64,000 nt of DNA from Silurus meridionalis (GCF_014805685.1 NC_060885.1:8077132-8141131), one strand, 5' to 3'; shown: positions 24,499 to 36,620, counted from the stretch's first letter. Translations and numbers: made by a program. The notes: generated by a model from the sequence alone, not told the origin.

Positions 24499-25323
24499 CA
24501 GCCCTACTCAAATAGTGGGGCGCGTGTGGCCCCGGGGGACATGCTTTTTTTTTTCCCGCAGAGAGTAGGTTTTTTTTTTTTTTTGCACTGCACAAAAGCA
24601 CACAGCACAGAGCAAAAGGTATGAAGTGCAGATAACAAACCCCTTAAGAGACACAATGGAAAAATATTTACCAGGCATGAAAAGAAAGGCGGAGAGAGAC
24701 GGAGATAATGAGACAAACGTAAGTCTCCCGAAAGCTAAGACGAGGAAATATGATGAAGCGCATGTACCGCTTGGCTTGACTGTGACTACGGTGGGAGACG
24801 AGGAAAGACCGGTATGTTTACTGGGTCTAAAAATGTTGGCAGCGGACAGCATGAAGCCAAATAAATAAGGGCGTCACTTAAAGACATTACACCCCAATCA
24901 CGCTGATAAGCCGCTTGAGTTTGGCAACAATCGTCCTGATTTGTGAATGCAACTTCAGTAAACCAGCGAGCACTGTTAGCATCATATAATATTTTTCAGT
25001 ATCAAATGATCAAAAAATTTTTGCAGTTTAAATAAGGATTAAAATTGTTTTTTTAATTTCAGGCAAATTGATGCACTTTAATCCTTAAGACAAAAAAACA
25101 ATGTTAATAAAGTTATTCCTTGTTGTAAGTTGATCTTTATTTCTTTCTTTTTTCTTTTATTGTTTTCTTTAATGTTAATAAGGATACAATGTTATGCAGA
25201 GGTGTACTTATAACAATTTTATAGACAAATGATACTATTTACAGTCGCGGCGGAGAGTTGGGGGAAGCGAAATGTTTGCTTCTTCCTAGGGAGGGCGCAA
25301 CAGAAAATAATTGAGAAGCACTG
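24499..25323 (+). mobile_element. hAT element with decayed BED-finger transposase N terminus
   Basis: TIRs: cagccctactcaa at the left, and ttgagaagcactg at the right, whose complement is cagtgcttctcaa. A perfect 8-bp target duplication, atgtaatt, lies at 24491-24498 and 25324-25331. Inside, the plus strand from 24656 encodes RKYDEAHVPLGLTVTTVG, then ERPVCLLGLKML, a stop, and GRHLKTLHPNHADKPLEF. This is a BED-type zinc finger of hAT transposases (C-x2-C...H-x4-H), with the second Cys replaced by Gly. The rest of the transposase is deleted. Confidence 0.85.
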
Positions 25324-25404
25324 ATGTAATTGAACAGTGTTCAAACAGTTACATTCATTCTGCTCAAACTGTTCTCGAATGACCAGATCAGCATTGTTGA
25401 CCAC

Positions 25405-26085
25405 TATGAACACAGCTAAACATCAACATATTTTAACAAGGAAAGCCCATCAGCGTTTCTACTTCCTGAAAAAACTAAGGAGCTTTCACCAAACATTTTA
25501 CAGAGGGACCATCGAGAGCATCCTGAGAAGCTGCATCACCTCAGATCGTTTCGCAAGACCCTACAGCAAAAAAGTAAAAACGGCTGAGAAAATCATCGGG
25601 TCTTTCTTTTCTTTTTCATAGACCACACACTGCATCTGTAAAGCCACCAGCATTGTGGATGATCTTACACACACACACACCTCCAACACACTCTTTACTG
25701 TCCTGAGATCGGGAAAAAAAAAGTACAGAAGTATTCGATCACTTGCGTCCAGTCTGTAACGGTTTCTTTCCACAAGCCATCAGACTTCCGAACGTAAAGG
25801 GACTGGACTGACACACACACACACACACACACACCTATACTGGTTGCACAAAAAAATGCTGTTTGTTGTCCTTATCTTAGGTTGTTTTTTGCTTTTTTTT
25901 TCGCACAAAATGTTGCACATGTGCACTTTATGTTGTTAATTACAAGTTTTTTGTAGTTCCTTATTCATTTATGTTGTTTGCTGAAGCACCTTGGTCCTGG
26001 GAGAACATTGTTTCGTTTCACTGTGTACTGCACTGTATATGGTTGGAATGACAATAAAAGCCCACTTGACTCGACAATCAATATC
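25405..26085 (+). mobile_element. L2/CR1-group LINE, 3' fragment
   Basis: The plus strand encodes RKAHQRFYFLKKLRSF and RGTIESILRSCIT, then VKTAEKIIGS and, in other frames, CKATSIVDDLTH and KYRSIRS. It is followed by a 3' untranslated part ending tggttggaatgacaataaaa gcc near 26060. The coding part has frameshifts. A short CA run lies at 25810-25833. It begins about 80 bp after the hAT element. Confidence 0.8.
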
Positions 26086-26802
26086 CATTGAAACCGTCGA
26101 TATTTATTTCGAATTCGAAACGATACGGTTTGAAAAGGCATATATTCATCATTGAAACAATAAGCAGCAAAACAGGGGCCATTTCAAATCATTTCCACTG
26201 AATAAAGAGAAAGAAAAGCGATAATGATGCAAGCAGGAGTTCAAACCCTCCCACCTGCTGGCCTCAAACGACTACTGAATTTAACATCATGCTGTTGGAG
26301 AGCTTCAGTCTGGAAAAATGCTACGAGGTGAGGTTCTCCAATTGTCTCATTAGTAAAACCTTTTTCATTTTCAAAACAGACCCAGAGTTGTCAAGACCAA
26401 CAAAGCTGTCCGGTGGAAAAAATGGAAAACTGGAGATGAAGAGAGCAAAATGCTTGATGTCGATTGGGCTTGTGTTGATCCACGGTGGTATCTATAATCA
26501 CGGATTCAGTCGATCATGGCTGTTAAACGCAGGAAAAGGTTTTTGATGCTTTACATGCTTCCACAGGAGATTGACAAAACGTTCTCCACTCCTGTCTCTG
26601 CATCTCTCACTTATTAGACATTTTGATATTGTTCTTATGTTGGGTTTATTGCACATGCGGGTCACAAAAATGCACTTTATGTATTTGTTTATAGGTCTGC
26701 TTATGTCCTACTTAGTTTTAAGTTGCTCTAGTGTAGATTTATGGTGTTTTTTGTGTACCGAAGTACAACTTGGGTCCTTTAGCAACACTTTCGAAATTTG
26801 CC
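26086..26802. other. No gene recognised
   Basis: The 85- and 115-codon open frames at 26289 and 26571 lack recognisable domains or splice sites. The second runs into a SINE. Confidence 0.4.
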
Positions 26803-26940
26803 GCATTTACATTTACAACATTTGGCAAACGCCTTTATCAATAGCGACTTACATTTATCTCATTCATACATCTTGCTCAGAGGCCCAGGAGTGCTGTGGC
26901 TGGGATTTGAACTCATGACCTTCACTAAGCTACCATCATC
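26803..26940 (-). mobile_element. tRNA-derived SINE
   Basis: Tail atttacatttacaacatttg, then aaacgcctttatcaatagcg, body cccaggagtgctgtgg and B-box region gggatttgaactcatgacct, all on the minus strand. Confidence 0.75.
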
Positions 26941-28040
26941 CCATTACTGCACCTCCGCTATTGCTGCTCATTACTAATATAAAACATTTCACATCAAATA
27001 ACCCTAAAATCATTTTGCAAATATCAACATATTTACTGGAGAGGTCACGTGTTAACAAAGGTCAAGTGAAAGTGCATAAACAAGATAAATCCGGAAATCA
27101 GCTTTGACAATCCAAGTGGGAGTAAAAGCAAAGCAAGGCCGTGTGAAATATAAACAATCGGAAATATGAGATACACACACAAGACAAAACCAGAAACTAC
27201 ATACAGCAAATAAAGATAAAGAAACCTAAACATAGGAAACTGTTCCAATACATTCTAAAGCATATTACCTTTGCGAAGGCAGTATGAAAAGACAGGGCAT
27301 AAGCAGACGGGCGAATCAAAGATGAAACACGGAACAGTTGAACACTATCAGATAAAACACCAATCACAGGGAAAGAACAGAAGCCCAAACAAAAGTGCCT
27401 GACAAGGAAAAAAAAAACAAAAAACAAATGAAGTAAAGCAAATGCAACAAATGCTTAGAGCGAGTTTTCATTACATAAACGGACAAAAAGCATCAGGTAC
27501 AATGATAACGGTATAAAATTGAGTCCCCAGGTACAGCGCTCAGACCGGTGACACCCACTAGTTCAACCTTTCAGGAACCTGGCAAACACTAAAACACAAA
27601 CACAACATGTTTTCCTGTGTGTAGGTGTACTGGATTTGCTGACTAGCAGCTGTTTATTTTGAAATATCTGTGAAAGTACTCATTGTTTAATGTCTGATTT
27701 TGGTGTACAGCAGGTTTCCGAGTGTCAGAAAAGGCTATGGGATCTGTTATACAAGTGGCAGACGGATGTCTGCGGGAATTGGACATAGATCTGCGTGGGA
27801 AATGATGAAAAGAAAAGCTGAAAAGAATATTGCATCTCTGCTGTACATTCTCTGAATGGACAGGGTGTTGCAGTCACTGAAAAATGAGACTAATGTATAC
27901 ACATAATACAGCAGCAGACATGCCTATACACTCTAATGCTGGCAGAGTATCAGCTTTAGAGTCGGGGTTATGGAGCATGTGTTGTTATTTAGAAATAATG
28001 TGGTTGAGATTATTATAGCTTCCATTGAGTTATAATTATA
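26941..28040. other. No gene recognised
   Basis: Unique-looking AT-rich DNA. No supported feature. Confidence 0.4.
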
Positions 28041-28180
28041 GGAATGTGGTAGCTCAGTGGTTAAAACGCTTAAAGGACTAGAAGTCATGAGTTCAAAATC
28101 TACCAAGTTGCCACTGTGGCCTTCACACTTAACTGCTCAGTGATATAAATTAGATAAAGTAAATTCGATAATAGAAATTT
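28041..28180 (+). mobile_element. tRNA-derived SINE
   Basis: Head ggaatgtggtagctcagtgg with ttaaaac (A box) and aagtcatgagttcaaaatct (B box), then tgccactgtggcc and a diverged tail. Confidence 0.75.
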
Positions 28181-28204
28181 GTGTGTAAATAATTGCATTA
28201 GTGG

Positions 28205-28748
28205 GCCTTTAAAGGAATAGATGTCGACCCCGCAAACATCCCGAACCATCTAGAGACGTACCAGTGCCAATTGGATCCCACCTCATGTGGAGTTTGGACA
28301 CTGGACCTCCTGGAGTGCTTAAAAGCTCTGGCATGGAGAAGCTGGTGTTGGATCTGTGATGATCGCAAATGTTGTGCTATTTTATGAGTTGCTCAGTAGC
28401 TCCTGGATCCATAATCTCAAATGACTGTATGAGACTGTAGAAAGAACATTACTCATAATCTTATACTCCAGTGCTCATGTTAGTTCTCACTCTCCAGTGT
28501 TCTGTATTGTTTAAAGATTTATGATCACACTCTTGATATCACCCAGGTGAGGATGGGTTCCCCGTTTGAGTCTGGTTCCTCTCAAGGTTTTTTCTTCATA
28601 ACATCTAAGGGAGTTTTTCCTTGCCACAGTCGCCACGGCTGCTCATCAGGGGTAAATACACACCATTCACCTAAAGTGTTAAATTCTGTAAAGCTGCTTT
28701 GAGACAATGTCTGTTGTGAAAAGCGCTATAGAAATAAACTTGACTTGG
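28205..28748 (+). repeat. Dispersed repeat D, most complete copy
   Basis: It runs from about gtcgaccccgcaaacatccc to the tail aaaagcgctatagaaataaa cttgacttg. Copies or parts occur at 5.2, 6.0, 43.0 and 49.4 kb. There are no TIRs and no coding frame. The constant 3' end with a short repetitive tail suggests a retroposed element. I recall similar repeats from catfish genomes, but cannot name the family. Confidence 0.8.
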
Positions 28749-28955
28749 GTAAAAACCCCAGATAAAGGCCCTTTGGGGCAGGTATCTCACTGCCACACTG
28801 AAGACAAAGTTCTTGAATCTCAGCTGGCTATTACAAGGTTTGTTTATCGTAAAAGAATGTCAACTTGATATTAATATCACCATATCACAACAAAATCTTT
28901 GGTCATAAGCTGCTACTGACCTAGAGGCAATTTAGCATAACTATCCACTGTACAA

Positions 28956-29730
28956 TACAGTGATCAGCAATAACATTAAAACCAGGAACCAGGTGAAGTA
29001 AATAATGTTGAATACATCAGTACAGTCACATATGCCATAGAGTGTAATAAATTATGCAACAAGTGAACAACAGTTCTTGCAGTTGATGCATTGGAAGTGG
29101 AAAAAAGGGAAATCTGAGTGACTGACAAATGTAATGGTTAGACCATCTTGATGATGACAAGTCTTACCGAGTTGTTCATAGTATGCAGTGGCTGTTACCT
29201 ACTGTAAGTGATCCGACCGCTGAATTGGCAACAGAGTAATGGCTGCCCAAGATTAATCGATGCAAGTGGGCTAGCCCATCTGGTCCGATATCACGGAAGA
29301 GTTTATGTAGCGCAAATTGCACACACAAAAAAAATAAAATAAAATAAAAAATTTGAAAAGAATGCGAGTTACAATACAAAGTTGTCAAACACACAGTACA
29401 GACTAAGTGACATGCCTTAATAGTAATGACATTCCCAAATGTATGGTCTCTTTCAGCAGGATAGTGATCCCTGTGACACTGCAGGAAATTGTTCAGATAT
29501 GGTGTGAGGAACATGACAGAGTTCAAGGTGGTGAATCGGCTTTCGAATTGCCCATATCTCAATCTGATTGAGAATCTGTGGGATGTGCTGAAAAAACAAG
29601 TCAATTGATTCTAAACCTACAGTAGCAACTTATTGAACTTAAAGAACCTTCAACTGATATCTTGGTGCCAGATACCACAGCAGAAGTCCTAGGGGAACGA
29701 CATAATATTAGTCAGGTGTCAGGTATTAAC
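28956..29730 (+). mobile_element. Tc1-like remnant (family E)
   Basis: The left end is acagtgatcagcaataacat. The interior includes gtgggctagcccatctggtc, ctctttcagcaggatagtga (QQD-S-D-P, second catalytic Asp region) and tctcaatctgattgagaatc (the glutamate box), then cttggtgccagataccacag. An A-rich insertion lies near 29325-29350. The frame is shattered. Same family as the fragment at 20925-21211. Confidence 0.75.
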
Positions 29731-31397
29731 TGTATAGCTAATGAGGTCACAATTATTACAAATTTTGGACCAATGATTCAAAGATATTGGAAAATACATC
29801 ATTTGACACTGCTCTTAAACATTAGTGTGCCTTTGCATCATCATGGATATTATCAAAAACTTCAGACTCGAACATGTAAATAGCTCTGAACCCTGCACTT
29901 CTTGACACCAACATTAGTACCCATGTGCTTTATGTAATGACAGTCTGTCATTTGCTCATATCTGAGTGTCACATTGGGATTTTTCACACTGTGATCAGTC
30001 TGTGCACTAAAATCCATCCCCATATAATGCGGACTGTCAGACCGGAGAAGAAATACTCTTGATGACTTCGCCTGGCAAGAGCATACAAGATAAGACTCTC
30101 CACTCCCAACAAAAGTCGCTGCTCTTTCAAGTTCTTTATTCGAAAGGAACGACAAAGGAAAGCCGCGGCTGTTTTATTCATGTGAAAATGGTTATACTTC
30201 GCTATATTATCATCATCTGTAGCTTTCAAGCTTTGGCTCTATAGAAAACATTTTTTTTCATCTAACCCACTGGGCAGTGAAGCTGAAAAGTATTGGTGTC
30301 TGATATAAAAGAAAATATACTGCAAGACTGTATTTGGGACACCGTATTTGCAGAAAGATTCAATAATATGAATGTGTGCAATGCTCTCAAATTCAAATCT
30401 GCTCTAATTTAAAATCAGCAGGTAACTCTGAAGTCATCAGACACCTAGCTCTATATCTAGCGCTATAGGTTCCTATATTTTCTTTTTTTACCACTTCTTT
30501 ATCGCTCTTCTCGGTGCTAACTTGCAGGAAACATTTTCACGCCCACTGGCCCCAATACCTCCTTTTCCTCCGGTATCTACAGCGGGATCTGCTTCTGAAA
30601 TGATAATCGTGGTGACGCAAAAGCACCTGCTGTCGTGACCAATCCAGAGCGGGCAGCGTCTCAAACCGAGATCTCGGCTGGGTTCCCCGCGCCGACCTGA
30701 TTGCGTTTTTATTCTTCGGATTCATGTAGCGTGTAAGGAAACTGTCAAAAAGAACAGTCGCTCGGTGATTACAGAAGAATAAAGAGCAATACGAAGAACG
30801 CTAATGACAGCAATGAAAACAACCATAATGACAACAATAATCAGGAGGTAAATTGACCATTTCCCCCCCCATAAGACCATTTTGCAAATATTATTGCTGT
30901 ATAATTAGTGATTCTATTTAATGGACATTTAAATCGAACGACAGAGATTACAATAAAACAATGAAATTAACACTAGGATTGTCAGCGTGACTCGTTATTT
31001 TATTACGTCTTATTAGTTCTGTGTGCCTCAATTTGGTTCACAGAGCAACTGCCTATTTTCTTCATGCTGCCACTGGAACGGTTTTATCGCTCAGCAGTGT
31101 GCCTTCTATCTGGCGGCGGTGTGTGTGTGTGTTACTGTGTGGTGCCGAAGCAGAACAGCTGCTGCCTGTGTGATGTGGAAGGATCCAGAGCCCCAGGCTC
31201 TAGCGTTCACACACACCCACATCCACTGTCGTGACTTCAGCAGCAGAAACAATGCAACAACATCGACAGAGTAAAACACACATCTGCTGGAACTCTGGCT
31301 GTGTATATCACGCTCTGACTTTTAGCACTGTAATGAATTAAAATCTAAATTTGATCAAAGCTACTACTTATCTTTGAAGTACTATTCAATACTATAT
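29731..31397. other. No gene recognised
   Basis: Some GC-richer patches (30540-30700, 31020-31270) have open frames but no convincing splice pairs. They could be conserved noncoding DNA. Confidence 0.4.
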
Positions 31398-31712
31398 CAG
31401 TGGTGGCTTGTCTGGACCAGCAAGGTCTTCTCTGCTGGCCTAAATTTAGAATCATTAACTTACATTTTATATTTTTTTGTCTATGAATATGTATGAAATT
31501 ATTCCCAGCAGTCTATTATCTTCATTTCCTAGCGTTTCTCTTAGGTGTCCTGCTGATGCACCATCAAATGTGTTTCGGTTACAGTTTCTATCCAATCAGA
31601 TTTCAGCAGTCACTGTGACTGTGAGCACTGCAGGCTATTTTTGTGTTTGTTTTGTTTATTTTTCTTTTGCATACACTTAAGGCCTAGATGTTAAATGCAC
31701 GGCCTGCAACTG
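31398..31712. mobile_element. hAT-like MITE (family F), short copy
   Basis: The left end cagtggtggcttgtctggac with agcaaggtcttctctgctgg, and the right end aatgcacggcctgcaactg, match the ends of the 45212-46188 element. The flanks do not give a clean 8-bp duplication. Confidence 0.65.
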
Positions 31713-31899
31713 TATATAAACCATCAAACTCAGATATGTCTACTTAAGTACAATGTTTTACAAATCCATCACCTGATGCTCGCGAGTTGCACCAGAACTT
31801 GGAAGACATGGGATGCGCACTTTTTCCTGCTGCCAATTGACCCTGTACTCTCCGTGGCTTTGTTACCTTGCCGTCACGTTAACTCGTACCTTGAGCAGC

Positions 31900-31958
31900 C
31901 CAACTGTTCGATAACTGCATTCATTACCGATTATTATCGATTAGTTGTTGCAGCCCTC
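31900..31958. mobile_element. Possible hAT-like end
   Basis: The sequence tatcgattagttgttgcagc cct resembles the terminus of a common vertebrate hAT family. No partner end was identified. Confidence 0.3.
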
Positions 31959-33003
31959 ACCTGTAAATAGTAATGTTGATTGCAAAGAAAAATATTCCTT
32001 CTTCATTTGGTGAAGACTTCAACACTAGTGTGGGAGGCATGTTCCGTGGTTTTGCCATAGCTAGAAAATACTTCTAGAAAAGCCTAAAACAACTCGACAA
32101 ATTATATCGAAGTCTGCTACTAAATAAATAAATAATTACAATTTTGGATGTAAGAAACGCTAAGCCTTTTTCATGCAACATATACTGTAAAACACAACGT
32201 TACAATGTAATGTCTTTTGTTCAATGTTTCACAGTGTTTAACTGCTCTGCAGTGTTTTGAATCTATATATTTCTGTAAAACTGTTTTAGGATCATGTCCA
32301 TTGTTAAAAGCGTTAACTTTTTATTTCATTGAATTGCTATTTCGTTAAAATAGAATCTTTTAATTTCTTTTCTGTTTCCTACTTTGCCTAACTGACAACT
32401 ATGTAAATACTGTATATGTGTGGTTGTGTGTGTGTGTGTCATATGCACATGATACATTATGTCTTTACATCAGGGACTGGTGCGTAGGCTCTGATTTTTA
32501 AATGGAACTGATTCATCATGAGCGCCCACTTCACTGCTGTATGACACTTTCGTAAATGACACATGCAACCGCTCATGCATTATCCCCCAGCCTCCCAAAT
32601 CTACACTGATTTCGATGAAAGTAAACTGATTTCTATGAAGCGCTTCAGCTCTCTTATCTTGTATTCATACCATACACATTTATCCTTTATGATGTTTCTC
32701 TACTGCAATGGCTACCGCTTTAGGGTTTTAATTACGACTCGGCTTCTCGCTGAAGCGTAGTCCTGCGGCTCGCATTATGCACACAAACACAAGAATGGTT
32801 TCAGATTCACTGCCTTTTAGCCTGTGGTGTTTCCAAAGCATGCAGACGGTTGGCTCAGCATGTACCGGATCAGCATCGAGAATCAGTCGATACTCGGATG
32901 CTTTGATCTTCTAGGGATATTCTAGGGTTTTTTGTTCTCTTTGCATTTCCTTATAGAGCAACAAAATTATCTGCCACTGCTGATATATATATATATATAT
33001 ATA
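31959..33003. other. No gene recognised
   Basis: Contains a weak repeat D tail near 32240-32330 (taaaactgttttaggatcat, ccattgttaaaagcg), a GT run at 32423-32441 and a (TA)n at 32979-33002. Confidence 0.45.
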
Positions 33004-33676
33004 CACCGTAATTTTCGGACTATTAAGCGCACCCAAATATAAGCCGCAACCACAGAATTTGACAAAGATTTTTATTTTGAACATAAATAAGCCGCACATG
33101 TCTATAAGCCGTCTACACTGAAACTAATGAACTTTACACGGGCTTTAACGAAAGACAGTGTCTGTTACACGACTAGTATCTAAAAAGTAGCCTACCAAGA
33201 AAGTCATTGTTCACTGTTTTCCTCCTTCCTTTCACAACAATTTCTCTCGAGAGTTTTACTTTTGGCATCGTAGTGCGTTTAAAAATCACCATCGGTGAAG
33301 CTTTTCTATCGATGCCGTGCAGCTCAAAACACAGGTGAAGTGCGTTTTTTCATGCCCGGTTGTTTTCAGCGTGAAGAATGATTCGCATTTCCTGTAGACA
33401 GTCCGAGTGAGCGGCAGGTGAAACATCAGAGGAACATCATCCATATTTATGATATGGTGCCGCCCGATTCAGTGGGAGCGCATCTGATTTAATATAAAGA
33501 ATTTCACTGGTTCACCTGAACCCGTTCTGCAATTTAATTGGTCTAATGTTATGGGGCATGAACTTGTGAAACTGGGAAAAACCCAGGAAAAATCCATAAA
33601 TTAGCCGCTTCATTGTTTAAGCCGCGGAGTTCAAAGAGTGGGAAAAAGTAGCGGCTTATAGTCCGGAAAATACGGC
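33004..33676 (+). mobile_element. TA-flanked TIR element (family C), copy 3
   Basis: Ends caccgtaattttcggacta and ttatagtccggaaaatacgg. The interior shares taagccgcacatgtctataa, caagaaagtcattgttcact and tcgatgccgtgcagctcaaa with the 23.7- and 47.8-kb copies. A (TA)n microsatellite abuts the left end. Confidence 0.85.
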
Positions 33677-33694
33677 ATATATAAATAAATTAAT

Positions 33695-34345
33695 TAATTA
33701 AGAACGTCTAAGACACGGTCTAAAGAAAGTGTGCTCCACTCCTCAACCCAGAAAATGTTTTCAGCTGGGAGATGTTTGAGGGGTTTTCTTGGATGTCCAT
33801 CTGGTTTCAAGTCACCCCACAGCATCTCAATGGGATTCAGCATCTCAATGGGAAGATCTGGGCTTTGACTTGGCCTGCTGTGGGTACAGTGATGAGCTTT
33901 TGGTGATTACTTTTAGCATTTTGCGGTCTGCTCTCGGGGTAAACTTGCATGTTGGCAGTTGTTTTCAATGTCCTCCACTTGTAGACTTTTTTCCGGACAG
34001 TGGAATGGTTGATTTCAAATTCTTTTGAGATCTTTTTAAATCCCTTACCGGACTCATAAGCTGCTACAATCTTCTTTTTGAAGGCCTCAGACAGCTCTTC
34101 CGATCTCACCATTGTGTTCACTCTCGCTCTCACAGCTCATTCAGGAGCGCACCAAACTAAATGTCTGAGGTTTAAATAGGGCAAGCCTCCTTTAAATAGC
34201 TGAGTAACGATGTTCTAATTATGTCTTCCTGATGTGATACACCTGTGTGTGATTTTAGCCATTTTAAGTGGGAATAAATGTCTAAATGTCCTCATTTTTT
34301 CCTCACCAGAAATAGTTATTTTTTAAGTTTTTACAAATAATTATT
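33695..34345 (-). pseudogene. Tc1-like transposase, internally deleted
   Basis: On the minus strand 34133-33837 encodes MRARVNTMVRSEELSEAFKK, then AAYESGKGFKKISKEFEINH with STVRKKVYKW. This is the helix-turn-helix DNA-binding part of a Tc1-like transposase. It jumps to remnants of the catalytic end (ctcaatgggattcag at 33826). The middle, with two catalytic acids, is missing. The block cagcatctcaatggga is directly duplicated at 33821 and 33839. Confidence 0.8.
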
Positions 34346-34449
34346 AAAAGCATTTTCTTCAGTTTTAATTGTATAATTGCATTACTTGAATCAGTATTGT
34401 TTAAATTGATGTTTGGGAATATGGATTTTTAATATGATAAACGCATAGG

Positions 34450-35205
34450 CTTACATATGTATAATGAGAGTATACCCTCTTTGAATCCTATAGTTTTACT
34501 TATAAGGACATCATAAAATTCAGTTGGTCCTTATCTTAGAATTTTTCTTAGACAAACACCACCACATGACATATGTAAACTTTTTTACAAAAATCCAGCC
34601 AAAACAGAAAAAGAGAACACTGTTCCAGGAGCCTTGTGGTTTGCAATTTTGCAAATCTATGCCATGTTCTTTTTAGAGAAAAGAGGCTTTCTCCTGGCAG
34701 CCTTTCCAAACAAACCATACTTGTTCAGTCTTTTTCTAACTGTACCGTCGTGAACTTACACATTTAACATGTTAATTGATGCCTGTAGAGTCTGCGTTGT
34801 AAACTTTGTTTTTTTTTTTTGCAATTTCTCTAAACATTGCACCAGTCTCACCTTGGGGGGAATTTGCTAGAAACGTCCACTCCACAGCCTTGCATGTTTC
34901 CCACTTGCGAAATAATCTTCCACACTGTACAATGATGGAATTTATATTTATCGACAATGGCCTTAAACCCGTGCCCAGATTAATTGGCAGAATCAATCGC
35001 TTCTCTAAGGTCATTACTGATGTCTTTTCCCATTGGCATTGTGTTAACACACATCTGAATGCTACAGACATCCGAAGCTGCTGAAAATTGAGCTTTTATA
35101 AAGGTGGTAATACTTTTTGATCAGTTGATCAATTACACAATCACAGGCAATTTTCTAACTGAAATTTATAAGGTGTTATTTTGGTGATACATTTACACAT
35201 TAGAA
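34450..35205 (-). pseudogene. Tc1-like transposase, N-terminal part only (family G)
   Basis: On the minus strand from about 35040, M-P-M-G-K-D-I-S-N-D-L-R-E begins a Tc1 DNA-binding domain, with KFHHCTVWKIISQVGN as a helix-turn-helix. After a gap comes VRKRLNKYGLFGKAARRKP (34760-34690). The left terminus atgagagtataccctctttg resembles the end of the 43.7-kb element. The catalytic domain is deleted. Confidence 0.75.
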
Positions 35206-35440
35206 CTAAGAGACACAAAACTGTTCCACTATTACAATGCACCTGTGCACAAAGCCTGCATGAAGATGGTTTACATGGTTTGGATAGGAAGCGCCTGACT
35301 GGCCTGCTGGAGTTTTGACCTAAACCTTATTAAACACCTTTTAAATGAATGGGAATGCTGACTGCAACTACATCTTTCCAGGATAGTGGAGGTCATTATA
35401 CAAGCAAATGTGGAATTGTGTGGAATTGGCTGTCAAAATG
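35206..35440 (+). mobile_element. Tc1-like family A, fragment
   Basis: The sequence cacctgtgcacaaagcctgc and tttgacctaaaccttattaa match family A with decay. Both termini are lost. Confidence 0.65.
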
Positions 35441-36187
35441 CACATATGAATCGTATGCACACAAAAAAACTTTGTTCATTTATTCCATGCACCAACTCAC
35501 AGTTGTTTCAAGTGCACAGTCGGTAGTCTTGGTTTGTTTGGAGGTTTAAATGTTCTAGATGCAGTGTCGGAATTCAGTACTGATTAATGTTGTCCATTGT
35601 TCATGTACAGGTTATGGAAGAAAATGGTGGTACAAATGTCATCTTCAACTTGCACTTATACAAAAGTCTGTGTGGAGAAACACTGTATAGATCCATACCT
35701 CAATGCAAAAGATTTTCTAAAGCATTCATACTAATCGATTAAACACTCCATCGATGTTGATGCAGAGCTAAATCCATATACTGTGTGTCTCGCACCGCTA
35801 TCCCAGAGTTTCAAGGTTTCTTCCCACTAAAGCTGTTTGTTTCTGATTGTGCTACACAAGTTAACGGATTTCCAACGGGAGTACACAACCAAGGCTTTCA
35901 AAAGTATTAAGGAGCGTCTTGTACCTGTGTGAAGTTGAAAAACCACGTATGCTGTCATGATTTGTTAGCGTTTCGAAGGAAAGCTTGAAGAAAAAGGAAA
36001 CAGTTTGCAGGTGATTGAAAATCGCAGAGGAATGCCGAGTGATGTTTTATGCAAACACCTGCGAAGTTCAGGTGCTCCATTACATTTTAATGAGATCTGG
36101 TTCGCACACAAACACACAGGTGCACACGAAAACATACACGGATGTAGGAACTAAGACATGTGTGCACACAGACACTTCATTGCCTAC
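35441..36187. other. No repeat or gene recognised
   Basis: Unique-looking DNA on the downstream (minus-strand) side of the candidate exon at 36188. It would be intron if that exon is real. Confidence 0.4.
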
Positions 36188-36281
36188 CTTCGGTGGGGTT
36201 GACGGCAGCAGGCAGACTCTCCCAGTCAAGGGTCCATGCTGGACAGGGGTGTGGGGAGAAGATGGCCTCAATGCCGTGCTC
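36188..36281 (-). CDS. Candidate internal exon of an unrecognised gene
   Basis: On the minus strand a pyrimidine-rich acceptor (tttctctgtattcctcag) precedes a 94-bp block that ends at the donor GAAG|gtaggc. One frame is fully open and reads EHGIEAIFSPHPCPAWTLDW, then ESLPAAVNPTE plus one base, so the exon would start at phase 0 and end one base into a codon. A second frame is also open but reads as low-complexity Ser/Pro. The Trp-, Pro- and Cys-containing peptide looks like conserved protein, but I do not recognise the family. It is the only GC-balanced island nearby. A second minus-strand exon lies at 59921. Confidence 0.55.
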
Positions 36282-36437
36282 CTGAGGAATACAGAGAAAA
36301 AGAGAAGTTACTTACAGAAAAAAAAACATACAAAAAAATGGTATGAGAGGAATCACCATCATGTCTGCATCACTGCTTTATTTTTTCATTCATACATTCC
36401 TATTCTTTAGTCTGTTCCATTAGAGTGGGTTCGCAAG

Positions 36438-36620
36438 AGGCAGGCCAGCTAGTCAGGGCTAGCAAGGCCTTCTCAGCTGGCCTACATGCTATCAGAATCA
36501 CTGACTTACGTTTTAATATCACTATAACAGTCATTTTTGCCTATGAATTTATATAAAATTACTCCCAATTATCTATGCTCTTTATTTCATAGCGCTTCAT
36601 AACGTCAAAACGTCGGCCAA
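36438..36620. mobile_element. hAT-like MITE (family F), truncated copy
   Basis: Block gctagcaaggccttctcagc tggcctac plus tgcctatgaatttatataaa matches the left part of the 31398 and 45212 copies. The right end is absent. Confidence 0.6.

Noticed and set aside
24626..24868. 80-codon frame as a domesticated ZBED-like gene
   Set aside because: It lies between hAT TIRs with a perfect target duplication, has a stop inside the finger and lacks one zinc ligand. It is a transposon remnant.
29176..29604. 142-codon minus-strand frame
   Set aside because: It runs antisense through the Tc1-like remnant at 28956-29730 and has no independent support.
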